DNA of 64,000 nt, taken from Lineus longissimus. Taxonomy: Eukaryota > Nemertea > Pilidiophora > Heteronemertea > Lineidae. The stretch spans positions 13,129,501 through 13,193,500 of the forward strand of contig NC_088323.1 in NCBI RefSeq assembly GCF_910592395.1, written 5' to 3'. Position numbers and translations under genes: made by a program. The notes under the pieces were generated by a model that was not told the DNA's origin, did no database searches, and was given only the letters and a program-made list of their open reading frames with translations. Positions 23,601 through 34,201 of this stretch are shown piece after piece (the first letter of the stretch is position 1; the number at the start of each line of letters is the position of its first letter).

Positions 23601-26600
23601 TTTAAATTAGATGTTCTCGTAACCTGTTACAACTGGTCTGATTTATAATTCAGCGCTACAACTGGTCTGATTTATTTATTCAGCGCCATTTTGAAAAACC
23701 AAAAAAAATTGTTTGTTGGATATACAATAATTACTCTCTTTATTTCACTTCATTTACATTATATACTCCCGCACACACGTGTATCTTAAGAGCCCCTCCT
23801 AAGAGGGGGGCTTAATATGTAAAGTCAAGGACTTAGTGAGCCCCCCTTTAGGTCGGGGGAGCTCCCCCGAACCCCCCTACGAGCATATGTTAAGTGCCAG
23901 CTCTAACAATTACAGCTGTTACAATGGGGGGACACCCCCCAAACCCCCTCCGTCGACATAGGTTTTTACCAGTGCGTTGGGGGGAACCCCCCCCCAACCC
24001 CCCCCCCCCCCGGTGGACAGTCAACTAGCCCTTCTGTGTCATACTGCTGGAAGGGGGGGATGCGATGGGACCATCCATATAGTTCCTTCCGACACATTTT
24101 TGATTTGGTAATGTAATACATTGTGATTGTCCTTATTCACGGGAATCGGGCGTTTCCAGTGATATACGACACTTAAATGGATTGTCCTCATGCATTCACT
24201 TTGGAAACACATTTTAAAATAGACGTTACGTCCTGTTAATGGGGCACGTCATCATCGCGTACATTTGGGAAAAACTCCCTAACGAGACCGGAGCAGACAG
24301 CTGAAAGTAGTTTAATTATTGGCCGCTAGGGTGCAGAATGTACGCCGCTCACCCGAATTTTTCACGCAACTATAGCTAAATAGAGCTAGTTCTAGTTTGT
24401 GATTCATTTTGATACTTCAGATTTGGGCAGTAGACCAATATAACTTAGTCGTCAGTGTGGTTTTAAGCAGGGAAAACGTATTTGTTTTCTTAAAGTGCCT
24501 TTTTTGGACGGGTGTGTGCGATTGTTTTGTTTATGTCACGTGACCTCGACCATGTCGACACAAAATTGAAATAAACCACCCTTTTCTGTCATTATTTAGG
24601 ACGGATATTTCTCTAATAAAAATATTAATATAATTGGCCAATTTCTTAGGCATATGTAGCGAATTCCCATGAAGATTTAAATTAGATGTTCTCGTAACCT
24701 GTTACAACTGGTCTGATTTATAATTCAGCGCTACAACTGGTCTGATTTATTTATTCAGCGCCATTTTGAAAAACCAAAAAAAATTGTTTGTTGGATATAC
24801 AATACTTACTCTCTTTATTTCTCTTCATTCATTTACATTATATACTCCCGCACACACGTGTATCTTAAGAGCCCCTCCTAAGAGGGGGGCTTAATATGTA
24901 AAGTCAAGGACTTAGTGAGCCCCCCTTTAGGTCGGGGGAGCTCCCCCGAACCCCCCTACGAGCATATGTTAAGTGCAAGCTCTAACAACTACAGCTGTTA
25001 CAATGGGGGGACACCCCCCAAACCCCCCTCCGTCGACATAGGTTTTTACCAGTGCGTTGGGGGGAAGCTCCCCCCAAACCCCCCCCCCCCGGTGGACAGT
25101 CAACTAGCCCTTCTGTGTCATACTGCTGGAGGGGGGGGGGTGCGATGGGACCATCCATATAGTTCCTTCCGACACATTTTTGTTTTAGTAATGTAATACA
25201 TTGTGATTGTCCTTATTCACGGGAATCGGGCGTTTCCAGTGATATACGACACTTAAATGGATTGTCCTCATGCATTCACTTTGGAAACGCATTTTAAAAT
25301 AGATGTTACGTCCTGTTAATGGGGCACGTCATCATCGCGTACATTTGGGAAAAACTCCCTAACGAGACCGGAGCAGCCGGCTGAAAGTAGTTTAATTATT
25401 GGCCGCTAGGGTGCAGAATGTACGCCGCTCACCCGAATTTTTCACGCAACTATAGCTGAATAGAGCTAGTTCTAGTTTGTGATTCAATTTGATACTTCAG
25501 ATTTGGGCAGTAGACCAATATAACTTAGTCGTCAGTGTGGTTTTAAGCAGGGAAAACGTATTTGTTTTTCTTTAAGTGCCTTTTTTGGACGGGTGTGTGC
25601 GATTGTTTTGTTTATGTCACGTGACCTCGACCATGTCGACACAAAATTGATATAAAACCACCTTTTCTGTCATTATTTATGACGGATATTTCTCTAATAA
25701 AAATATCAATATAATTGGCCAATTTCTTAGGCATATGTAGCGAATTCCCATGAAGATTTAAATTGGATGTTCTCGTAACCTGTTACAACCTTCTGATTTA
25801 TAATTCAGCGCTACAACTGGTCTGATTTATTTATTCAGCGCCATTTTGAAAAACCAAAAAAAATTGTTTGTTGGATATACAATATTTACTCTCTTTATTT
25901 CACTTCATTTACATTATATACTCCCGCACACACGTGTATCTTAAGAGCCCCTCCTAAAGGGGGTCTAAATATGTAAAGTCAAGGACTTAGTGAGCCCCCC
26001 TTTAGGTCGGGGGAGCTCCCCCGAACCCCCCTACGAGCATATGTTAAGTGCAAGCTCTAACAACTACAGCTGTTACAATGGGGGTACACCCCCCAAACCC
26101 CCCTCCGTCGACATAGGTTTTTACCAGTGCGTTGGGGGGAAGCTCCCCCACCCCCCCCCCCCCCCGGTGGACAGTCAACTAGCCCTTCTGTGTCATACTG
26201 CTGGAGGGGGGGGTGCGATGGGACCATCCATATAGTTCCTTCTGACACATTTTTGTTTTGGTAATGTAATACATTGTGATTGTCCTTATTCACGGGAATC
26301 GGGCGTTTCCAGTGATATACGACACTTATTAAATGGATTGTCCTCATGCATTTACTTTGGAAACGCATTTTAAAAAAGATGTTACGTCCTGTTAATGGGG
26401 CACGTCATCATCGCGTACATTTGGGAAAAACTCCCTAACGAGACCGGAGCAGACGGCTGAAAGTAGTTTAATTATTGGCCGCTAGGGTACAGAATGTACG
26501 TCGCTCACCCGAATTTTTTACGCAACTATAGCTGAATAGAGCTAGTTCTAGTTTGTGATTCATTTTGATACTTCAGATTTGGGCAGTAGACCAATATAAC

Positions 26601-27043
26601 TTAGTCGTCAGTGTGGTTTTAAGCTGGAAAAACGTATTTGTTTTTCTTAAAGTGCCTTTTTTGGACGGGTGTGTGCGATTGTTTTGTTTTTATGTCACGT
26701 GACCTCGACCATGTCGACACAAAATTGAAATAAACCACCCTTTTCTGTCATTATTTAGGACGGATATTTCTCTAATAAAAATATTAATATAATTGGCCAA
26801 TTTCTTAGGCATATGATGTAGCGAATTCCCATGAAGATTTAAATTAATTTCAACCAATGGGATAGCAACCACCACCGGAAGATCGCGGAGAAATCGGTAA
26901 ACTCAACGGAGTTAATTCAGAAAAATACCAAAAAAAATTGTTTGTAGGATATACAATAGTTAATCTCTTTATTTCTCATCATTCATTTACATTATATACT
27001 CCCGCACACGCCTGTATCTTAAGAGCCCCTCCTAAAGGGGGTC
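20606..27043 (+). repeat. Six-unit head-to-tail array of the ~1.07-kb hairpin unit
   Basis: Units start with TATGTAAAGTCAAGGACTTA at 20606, 21676, 22746, 23816, 24895 and 25970 and end ..AGCCCCTCCTAA then a G-run and C. Early in each unit lie several G-run/C-run hairpins, including the perfect palindrome TCGGGGGAGCTCCCCCGA (20643-20660 in unit 1), a GGGGGGACACCCCCC hairpin and a GGGGGGAAGCTCCCCCC hairpin. Later parts hold a TCACGTGA palindrome and AT-rich DNA. Units 1-5 share an internal segment with two copies of ACAACTGGTCTGATTTAT. Unit 6 instead has the CAACCAATGGGATAGCAACC segment. Open frames in the hairpin part (G/P-rich) recur in each unit but shift with homopolymer length and are not credible genes. 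Confidence 0.93.
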
Positions 27044-27169
27044 TTATAAAGGGGGTCTTAGGCCCCCTATTACTAGCATATTTTCTTCATGCCCGTACAT
27101 GTATTCTAGCTTGTAAGTAATGGGACCAACATTTTCTTGTTTTTATGTTTTCAATTATTACAATTTCAG

Positions 27170-29563
27170 AAAAGGTCCTATAGCAGAGAAGAAATACATC
27201 GTCTACCATTCCTGCCTCATGAACCTGTTCGCCACATGCCCTGTTTGCAGTTCCGAGTCGACTCGAACCATCAAGAAGATTGGCACCTTCATATCTGTCT
27301 CCCAGAGATGTGTCAACAAACATTGTGGATTTGAAAGGCAAGTCTAATACAACCACATTGAACTTTGAAGTTTGTTATGTAGGCCTACCCAAACTAATTG
27401 GACTTAGAGTTATTACATGTCTTATTAAACAAAAACATATTTCTATCATTACAGAACTTGGAACAGTCAACCAATGTACAATAGGATCACAGCAGGGAAT
27501 GTTCTCCTATCAAGCGCCATTTTATTTTCTGGGGCGATTCCATCCAAAATCCTGCAGGTGATGAGAATCCTTGGTTGCCAGTCCATCCATAGGAACACTT
27601 TTTTCGTACATCAGTCACGGCTCCTCTGGCCAGCTGTTCAGGATGCATGGAGACAAGAGCAGAGAGAAATCTTGGATGCTGTGAAGGAAGCAGATTATTC
27701 CTTGGTGGTTGGAGGTGATGGGCGTTCTGATACACCTGGGCATTCAGCAAAGTATGGCTGCTATACACTCATGGATCTGGAGACGAAGAAAATCCTGGAC
27801 ATCGAACTTGTTCAGGTCAGTATTGCAATACATGAATATTCAATTGTTTTGTATTTGAGCACCTGGCAAATGCTGGCTATCATCTACATGTATCATTAAT
27901 ACACCTCATTACATGTACTACAACTAGTCTACTGAGGTGAAATCATCAGTTCACATGGAAAAAGAGGGTCTAATTCGATGCACCAAAGTTCTGCAAGAGG
28001 AAGGGATTGTTATGTACAGCATCATTACAGATCGCCACGTTATGATTGCGAAATGGCTGCGCGAGAACCTTCCTGAAACGAAACACTTCTTTGATGTGTG
28101 GCACCTTGCCAAGAGTGAGTCGATTATAGGCATACAGGCATGCCCCAAACGAACCCCTGCATGACTGCATGCTTTTCATCATGGCATGTTTTCTATGGCC
28201 ACCAGGCCTACTAATCCAATAACCCATTCATTGATGCAAAAATATTTTTTATCATAAGGTGTGTTTTCCTTTTTTTATATTTCCAGATCTGGAAGAAGAA
28301 AATCCTCAAGATTTCAAAGGAAAAGGACTGCCAACTAGCAGCAGACTGGTGCTAGTCCATGATGAATCATGTGTATTTCATTGCATCAAAAACACCGGAA
28401 GGGGACAGCGCACTACTCAAGGCAAAGTGGTTGTCTCTGGATGACCACATGCACAATGTCCATACAGGCCATGGAAAATTATTCCCGAAATGTGCTCACA
28501 AAAGAATAAGGAAAAATGCAATGAGAAACAAGAAGTGGTTTGAAGCAGGTAAGACCTTGTGTCACTTTCTAATCTCCCTTTGCCCCAAGAGATAGAGACA
28601 CCCCAAGTTGGTTCTGTCAGCAACTCTGAGAAATTGTCGATGTTCTAATGTTAGTATACAGATGGATGCAAAAATTATTTTATACCAAACTGTACATCTA
28701 AATTTATTAGCTGCCTAAGTTATCTCCATGGCAGAATTGCATCATAGTAATGTGGACATGATTGACCATTTCCCCTTTAAATTCCAGGAACCAAAGTGTC
28801 CACCAAAGTGACCAAGGTGATAACGGCAACCCGATTCGTGAATGATATTGGAAAGCTCTCATGTGGGAAGCAGACGTCCGGACTTGAGGCTTTCCATAGT
28901 GTCATAAACCACTTCGCCCCAAAGCAGCTGCATTTTCATCATGAAGGAATGAAAAGCAGGTAAAACATCCATTCTCTAACATTTAGGTGATGAAATATTT
29001 CATTACACAATACACCAATGAATACTGTAATATGAAGACACACACAACATGTCGCTTTTTTTAATGGTGCATCCTGTACTTACTTCTCTAACAATTACTT
29101 TCCGGTTGTACCTAGCAGGACTACACTACAATGAGAATGGAAACAAAGACCAGGCAGTAACAAGCACAGGTGATGAAAGATGGTCAATCATATTTCCAAA
29201 AGTCAAGAAGGGGGCTTACTCTGTTCGTCCCATCAAGAAAGCTAGCACACACGGTAAGGCCAAAAGAAATTAGTAATTACAAAATTATGACCATTTTATT
29301 AATAAATTTATTTAAATGCTTTCAAATATTAAAATTAATAATAATCTATCACAGTTAACACCAGTACAAATCTTACTCAGAATGTTCTATTCACAGATTA
29401 TATCCAGAGATTACTTCCTGAAGTCCAACGAAGATGCATCAACAATATCCAACCTGAGAAGAAGAACAAGTACGAAGCACTGTGCGCAAGCTACGATCAT
29501 CCAGACAAAGCCACTGCTGTTGAAAAGTACCAGACAACGTTCCGTCGTTTTAACAACAAATGA
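27170..29563 (+). pseudogene. Kolobok-like transposase gene, 5'-truncated and decayed
   Basis: Exons: 27170-27337, 27455-27815, 27928-28114, 28287-28548, 28788-28959, ~29120-29253, 29397-29563. Visible parts are a CPVC...RCVNKHC zinc finger, GGDGRSDTPGHSAKYG (first Asp), ITDRH (second Asp), FFDVWHLAK (the D-x2-H motif of several cut-and-paste transposases) and SGLEAFHSVINHFAPK (Glu). I assign it to a Kolobok-like DDE group from these motifs; the superfamily name is inference. The first intron starts with GC (AAAG|GCAAGT) and joins in frame to ERTWNSQP. Damage: reading from exon 3 into exon 4 needs a 1-nt shift near 28290, an in-frame TAG lies at 28353-28355, and the exon 5/6 phases do not match. 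No 5' exon with a DNA-binding domain fits in the ~125 bp between the array and 27170. Confidence 0.75.
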
Positions 29564-29578
29564 ACTTTCAGTCTTTCA

Positions 29579-30738
29579 CTAACTTGTGTCTTTCTTTTTC
29601 TTGAGAGTGGGGTATTTAAAACCTACAAGTTCTCCTTCAGCTGGAAATGTCTTTCGAATCACATCCAAAGCACAAGCTGGCAGCGGCACTCGATTTTCTT
29701 TCCCTAGGAAGCCCCAGCACCAGGCAACTAGCTGACGATATGCGATGTATCTGTATTTCCTGAAAGGTAGTGGCATTCATTTTAGCTTCTGGTGATGTAC
29801 CGCTATGTGCAAATTCCGGAAAAATTTAAATGCTTAACTATAACATCATTTTGAATTGTTGAACTATCTTCTTCATCTTGTAAATAAATATATTGATTTG
29901 CATAACATAACAAAACCAACTTTACTCTGATTATTGTTTTGTATTTAGGGCTGACTATTGACTTGTAATGATATATGACTCTGGTTGGCTAAACCTAATT
30001 ACAAAAGTATAATTATTTCTACGTTGAACTTACATATTCATATTGATCTCCCCGTCTATGCCCACTCGGTGTTTCTTTTGGTACAACCTGTAGGCCGCTT
30101 GTAGAACCCATACATCCAGGCAGTTGGAGCTGAACCCTGGATGCTTAGTAATGCATACGATGTCGCCACCGTGGTCGGCATTGAATTCTTCCATCTTGTT
30201 CAAAATGGGGACCTTTTCAGAGCAGCACGCATTTTCTTCAGGGAAAGGTGACTTCACACACACCTTTCCACAGTCGCACCTAGTAATTAGAAGAAAAATA
30301 CTTGTAAATGTATGGAAGTCAAGTTTTATTTGGAAGCACTACAGCTATTTTACAGGTGCATTCACTTCACAGTGTTAGTCAAGCCAAGCCTGCATCTTGG
30401 ACTTGGCATGTACACATGGATGGACTGTTCCACTGTACAATACAATAATAGGCTGGCAGGGTAGATTATCTGCATCGTTTTGGCATTTCTCGGAAATACA
30501 TAGCACGGACCAAAGTTCGAAGGTTAACATTAGGCTAACTGACATTTTCAGACAATGTTTGACACACGTACCAATCCGTTGTGTTCATTCTTGATGCCCA
30601 TCTGGCCTTCACCCCGTCCGGATCGTCAAAATGAGAATCTGACTCAGAAGCCGAAGTTTCCGAGCCAGACCCATTGCCACTGCCTTCGGAGTTGAAACTC
30701 GGCTCGAATTGGTACCCCTGAACCTCTCCTGCCACCAT
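29579..30738 (-). CDS. P2X7 C-terminal-domain-like protein (3 exons, 197 aa)
   Basis: Minus-strand exons are 30738-30572, 30279-30034 and 29759-29579. Donors GTACGT and GTAAGT, acceptors TTACTAG and CTTTCAG, and phases 2 and 2 join in frame. Diagnostic parts are DWCDCGKVC..ENACC (zinc-ligand cysteines), CITKHPGFSSNCLDVWVLQA and YRYIAYRQLVAWCWGFLG followed by RVPLPACALDVIRKTFP. These match the cytoplasmic ballast domain of the P2X7 receptor, which in invertebrates also occurs as free-standing proteins. No channel part is present. The N-terminus is acidic and Ser-rich. The start at 30738 is the first ATG of the open frame. An earlier ATG at 30866 begins MADNISSS but is out of frame, so a 1-nt indel may have shortened the protein. 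It is convergent with the Kolobok-like gene, 15 bp between stops. Confidence 0.85.
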
Positions 30739-30984
30739 AACGCGATCCTCGAGTTCATCTCCCTTTAAATCAACCGATGATATTGATTCACTCGCTCCAG
30801 CATGTCCAGAACTTGCTAAATCGTCGTCACTCTCGAAATCGAAGAACTACTGATATTGTCCGCCATTGTTATTGCTAATGATACACGATAATACGTCATC
30901 AACGGAAGACGGCGCTAGTGGTCGTTTTTGTAGCAGACGATGTTTGTGGAGCCCGGTACAAGTAACAAAAAGCTCCAAAAAAAA
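30739..30984 (-). other. Frameshifted 5' part of the P2X7-C-like gene
   Basis: In the frame of the downstream exon the minus strand reads FDFESDDDLASSG..ESISS..KGDELEDRV before a TAG. An ATG at 30866-30864 starts MADNISSS in the neighbouring frame. A single-base change would join the two, giving an acidic start usual for such proteins. The promoter would lie between here and the hairpin array at 30989. Confidence 0.55.
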
Positions 30985-30988
30985 TTAA

Positions 30989-33900
30989 TATGTAAAGTCA
31001 AGGACTTAGTGAGCCCCCCTTTAGGTCGGGGGAGCTCCCCCGAACCCCCCTACGAGCATATGTTAAGTGCAAGCTCTAACAACTACAGCTGTTACAATGG
31101 GGGGGGGGACACCCCCCAAACCCCCCTCCGTCGACATAGGTTTTTACCAGTGCGTTGGGGGAAGCTCCCCCCGAACCCCCCCCCCCCCCCGGTGGACAGT
31201 CAACTAGCCCTTCTGTGTCATACTGCTGGAGGGGGGGGGGGTGCGATGGGACCATCCATATAGTTCCTTCTGACACATTTTTGTTTTGGTAATGTAATAC
31301 ATTGTGATTGTCCTTATTCGGGAATCGGGCGTTTCCAGTGATATACGACACAAATGGGTTGTCCTCATGCATTCACTTTGGAAACGCATTTTAAAATAGA
31401 TGTTATGTCCTGTTAATGGGGCACGTCATCATCGCGTACATTTGGGAAAAACTCCCTAACGAGACCGGACGACTGAAAGTAGTTTACTTATTGGCCGCTA
31501 GGGTTCAGAATGTCGCTCACCCGAATTTTTCACGCAACTTTTGCTAAATAGAGCTAGTTCCAGTTTGTAATTCATTTTGATACTTCAGATTTGGGTAGTA
31601 GACTAAAATAACTTAGTCGTCAGTGTGGTTTTAAGCTGGAAAAACGTATTTGTTTTTCTTAGAGTGCCTTTTTTGGACGGGTGTGTGCGATTGTTTTGTT
31701 TATGTCACGTGACCTCGACCATGTCGACACAAAATTGAAATAAACCACCCTTTTCTGTCATTATTTATGACGGATATTTCTCTAATAAAAATATTAATAT
31801 AATTGGCCAATTTCTTAGGCATATGTAGCGAATTCCCAAGAAGATTTAAATTAGATGTTCTCGTAACCTGTTACAACTGGTCTGATTTATAAATCAGCGC
31901 TACAACTGGTCTGATTTATTTATTCAGCGCCATTTTGAAAAACCAAAAAAAAATGTTTGTTGGATATACAATAGTTACTCTCTTTATTTCTCTTCATTCA
32001 TTATATACTCCCGCACACACGTGTATCTTAAGAGCCCCTCCTAAGAGGGGGGCTTAATATGTAAAGTCAAGGACTTAGTGAGCCCCCCTTTAGGTCGGGG
32101 GAGCTCCCCCGAACCCCCCTACGAGCATATGTTAAGTGCAAGCTCCAACAACTACAGCTGTTACAATGGGGGGACACCCCCCAAACCCCCCTCCGTCGAC
32201 ATAGGATTTTATTACCAGTGCATTGGGGGGGAAGCTCCCCCCAAACCCCCCCCCCCCCCCGGTGGACAGTCAACTAGCCCTTCTGTGTCATACTGCTGGA
32301 GGGGGGGGGGGGGGGTGCGATGGGACCATCCATATAGTTCCTTCCGACACATTTTTGTTTTGGTAATGTAATACATTGTGATTGTCCTTATTCACGGGAA
32401 TCGGGCGTTTCCAGTGATATACGACACTTATTAAATGGATTGTCCTCATGCATTCACTTTGGAAACGCATTTTAAAATAGATGTTACGTCCCGTTAATGG
32501 GGCACGTCATCATCGCGTACATTTGGGAAAAACTCCCTAACGAGACCGGAGCAGACAGCTGAAAGTAGTTTAATTATTGGCCGCTAGGGTGCAGAATGTA
32601 CGCCGCTCACCCGAATTTTTCACGCAACTATAGCTAAATAGAGCTAGTTCCAGTTTGTGATTCATTTTGATACTTCAGATTTGGGCAGTAGACCAATATA
32701 ACTTAGTCGTCAGTGTGGTTTTAAGTAGGGAAAACGGATTTGTTTTTCTTAAAGTGCCTTTTTGGACGGGTATGTGCGATTGTTTTGTTTATGTCACGTG
32801 ACCTCGACCATGTCGACACAAAATTGAAATAAACCACCCTTTTCTGTCATTATTTAGGACGGATATTTCTCTAATAAAAATATTAATATAATTGGCCGAT
32901 TTCTTAGGCATATGTAGCGAATTCCCATGAAGATTTAAATTAGATGTTCTCGTAACCTGTTACAACTGGTCTGATTTATAATTCAGCGCTACAACTGGTC
33001 TGATTTATTTATTCAGCGCCATTTTGAAAAACAAAAAAAAATTGTTTGTTGGATATACAATAGTTACTCTATTTATTTCTCTTCATTCATTTACATTATA
33101 TACTGCCGCACACACGTGTATCTTAAAAGCCCCTCCTAAGAGGGGGGCTTAATATGTAAAGTCAAGGACTTAGTGAGCCCCCCTTTAGGTCGGGGGAGCT
33201 CCCCCGAACCCCCCTACGAGCATATGTTAAGTGCAAGCTCTAACAACTACAGCTGTTACAATGGGGGGACACCCCCCAAACCCCCCTCCGTCGACATAGG
33301 TTTTTACCAGTGCGTTGGGGGAAGCTCCCCCCAAACCCCACCGCCGGTGGACAGTCAACTAGCCCTTCTGTGTCATACTGCTGGAGGGGGGGTGCGATGG
33401 GACCATCCATATAGTTCCTTCCGACACATTTTTGTTTTGGTAATGTAATACATTGTGATTGTCCTTATTCACGGGAATCGGGCGTTTCCAGTGATATACG
33501 ACACTTAAATGGATTGTCCTCATGCATTCACGTCCTGTTAATGGGGCACGTCATCATCGCGTACATTTGGGAAAAACTCCCTAACGAGACCGGAGCAGAC
33601 GGCTGAAAGTAGTTTAATTATTGGCCGCTAGGGTGCAGAATGTACGTCGCTCACCCGAATTTTTCACGCAACTATAGCTAAATAGAGCTAGTTCTAGTTT
33701 GTGATTCATTTTGATACTTCAGATTTGGGTAGTAGACCAAAATAACTTAGTCGTCAGTGTGGTTTTAAGCTGGAAAAACGTATTTGTTTTTCTTAAAGTG
33801 CCTTTTTTGGACGGGTGTATGCGATTGTTTTGTTTTTATGTCACGTGACCTCGACCACCATGTCGACACAAAATTGAAATAAACCACCCTTTTCTGTCAT

Positions 33901-34197
33901 TATTTAGGACGGATATTTCTCTAATAAAAATATTAATATAATTGGCCAATTTCTTAGGCATATGATGTAGCGAATTCCCATGAAGATTTAAATTAATTTA
34001 AATTAATTTCAATCAATGGGATAGCAACCACCACCGGAAGATCGCGGAGAAATCGGTAAACTCAACGGGGTTAATTCAGAAAAATACCAAAAAAAATTGT
34101 TTGAAGGATATACAATATTTACTCTCTTTATTTCTCATCAAATCAGTATATACTCCCACACACACGTGTATCTTAAGAGCCCCTCCTAAAGGGGGGC
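30989..34197 (+). repeat. Three-unit array of the ~1.07-kb hairpin unit
   Basis: Units start at 30989, 32058 and 33153. The first two are the internal type (ACAACTGGTCTGATTTAT duplicated); the last is the terminal type with CAATGGGATAGCAACCACCA (~34014). TTAA precedes the array (30985-30988) and TTAT follows it (34198-34201). Same orientation and same ending rule as the six-unit array upstream. Unit 3 has a ~30-bp internal deletion near 33530. Confidence 0.92.
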
Positions 34198-34201
34198 TTA
34201 T

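Noticed and set aside
20602-27047. TTAA target duplication (Kolobok/piggyBac style) around the six-unit array
   Set aside because: Left flank is TTAA but right is TTAT, and the solitary copy shows a TAA duplication. The evidence favours 3 bp, so the link to the Kolobok-like gene stays unproven.
27088-27112. Mini first exon (MYSSL with a GTAAGT donor) for the Kolobok-like gene
   Set aside because: Phase fits, but five residues cannot be supported without transcripts, and an N-terminal DNA-binding domain would be expected.
16912-33448. Recurrent ~60-95-aa Gly/Pro-rich ORFs (SPPLGRGSSPEPPYEHML...) in every hairpin unit
   Set aside because: They arise from the G-run/C-run hairpins, change frame with run length between copies, have equivalent open frames on the other strand, and show no domain. 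They are better explained as repeat artefacts.
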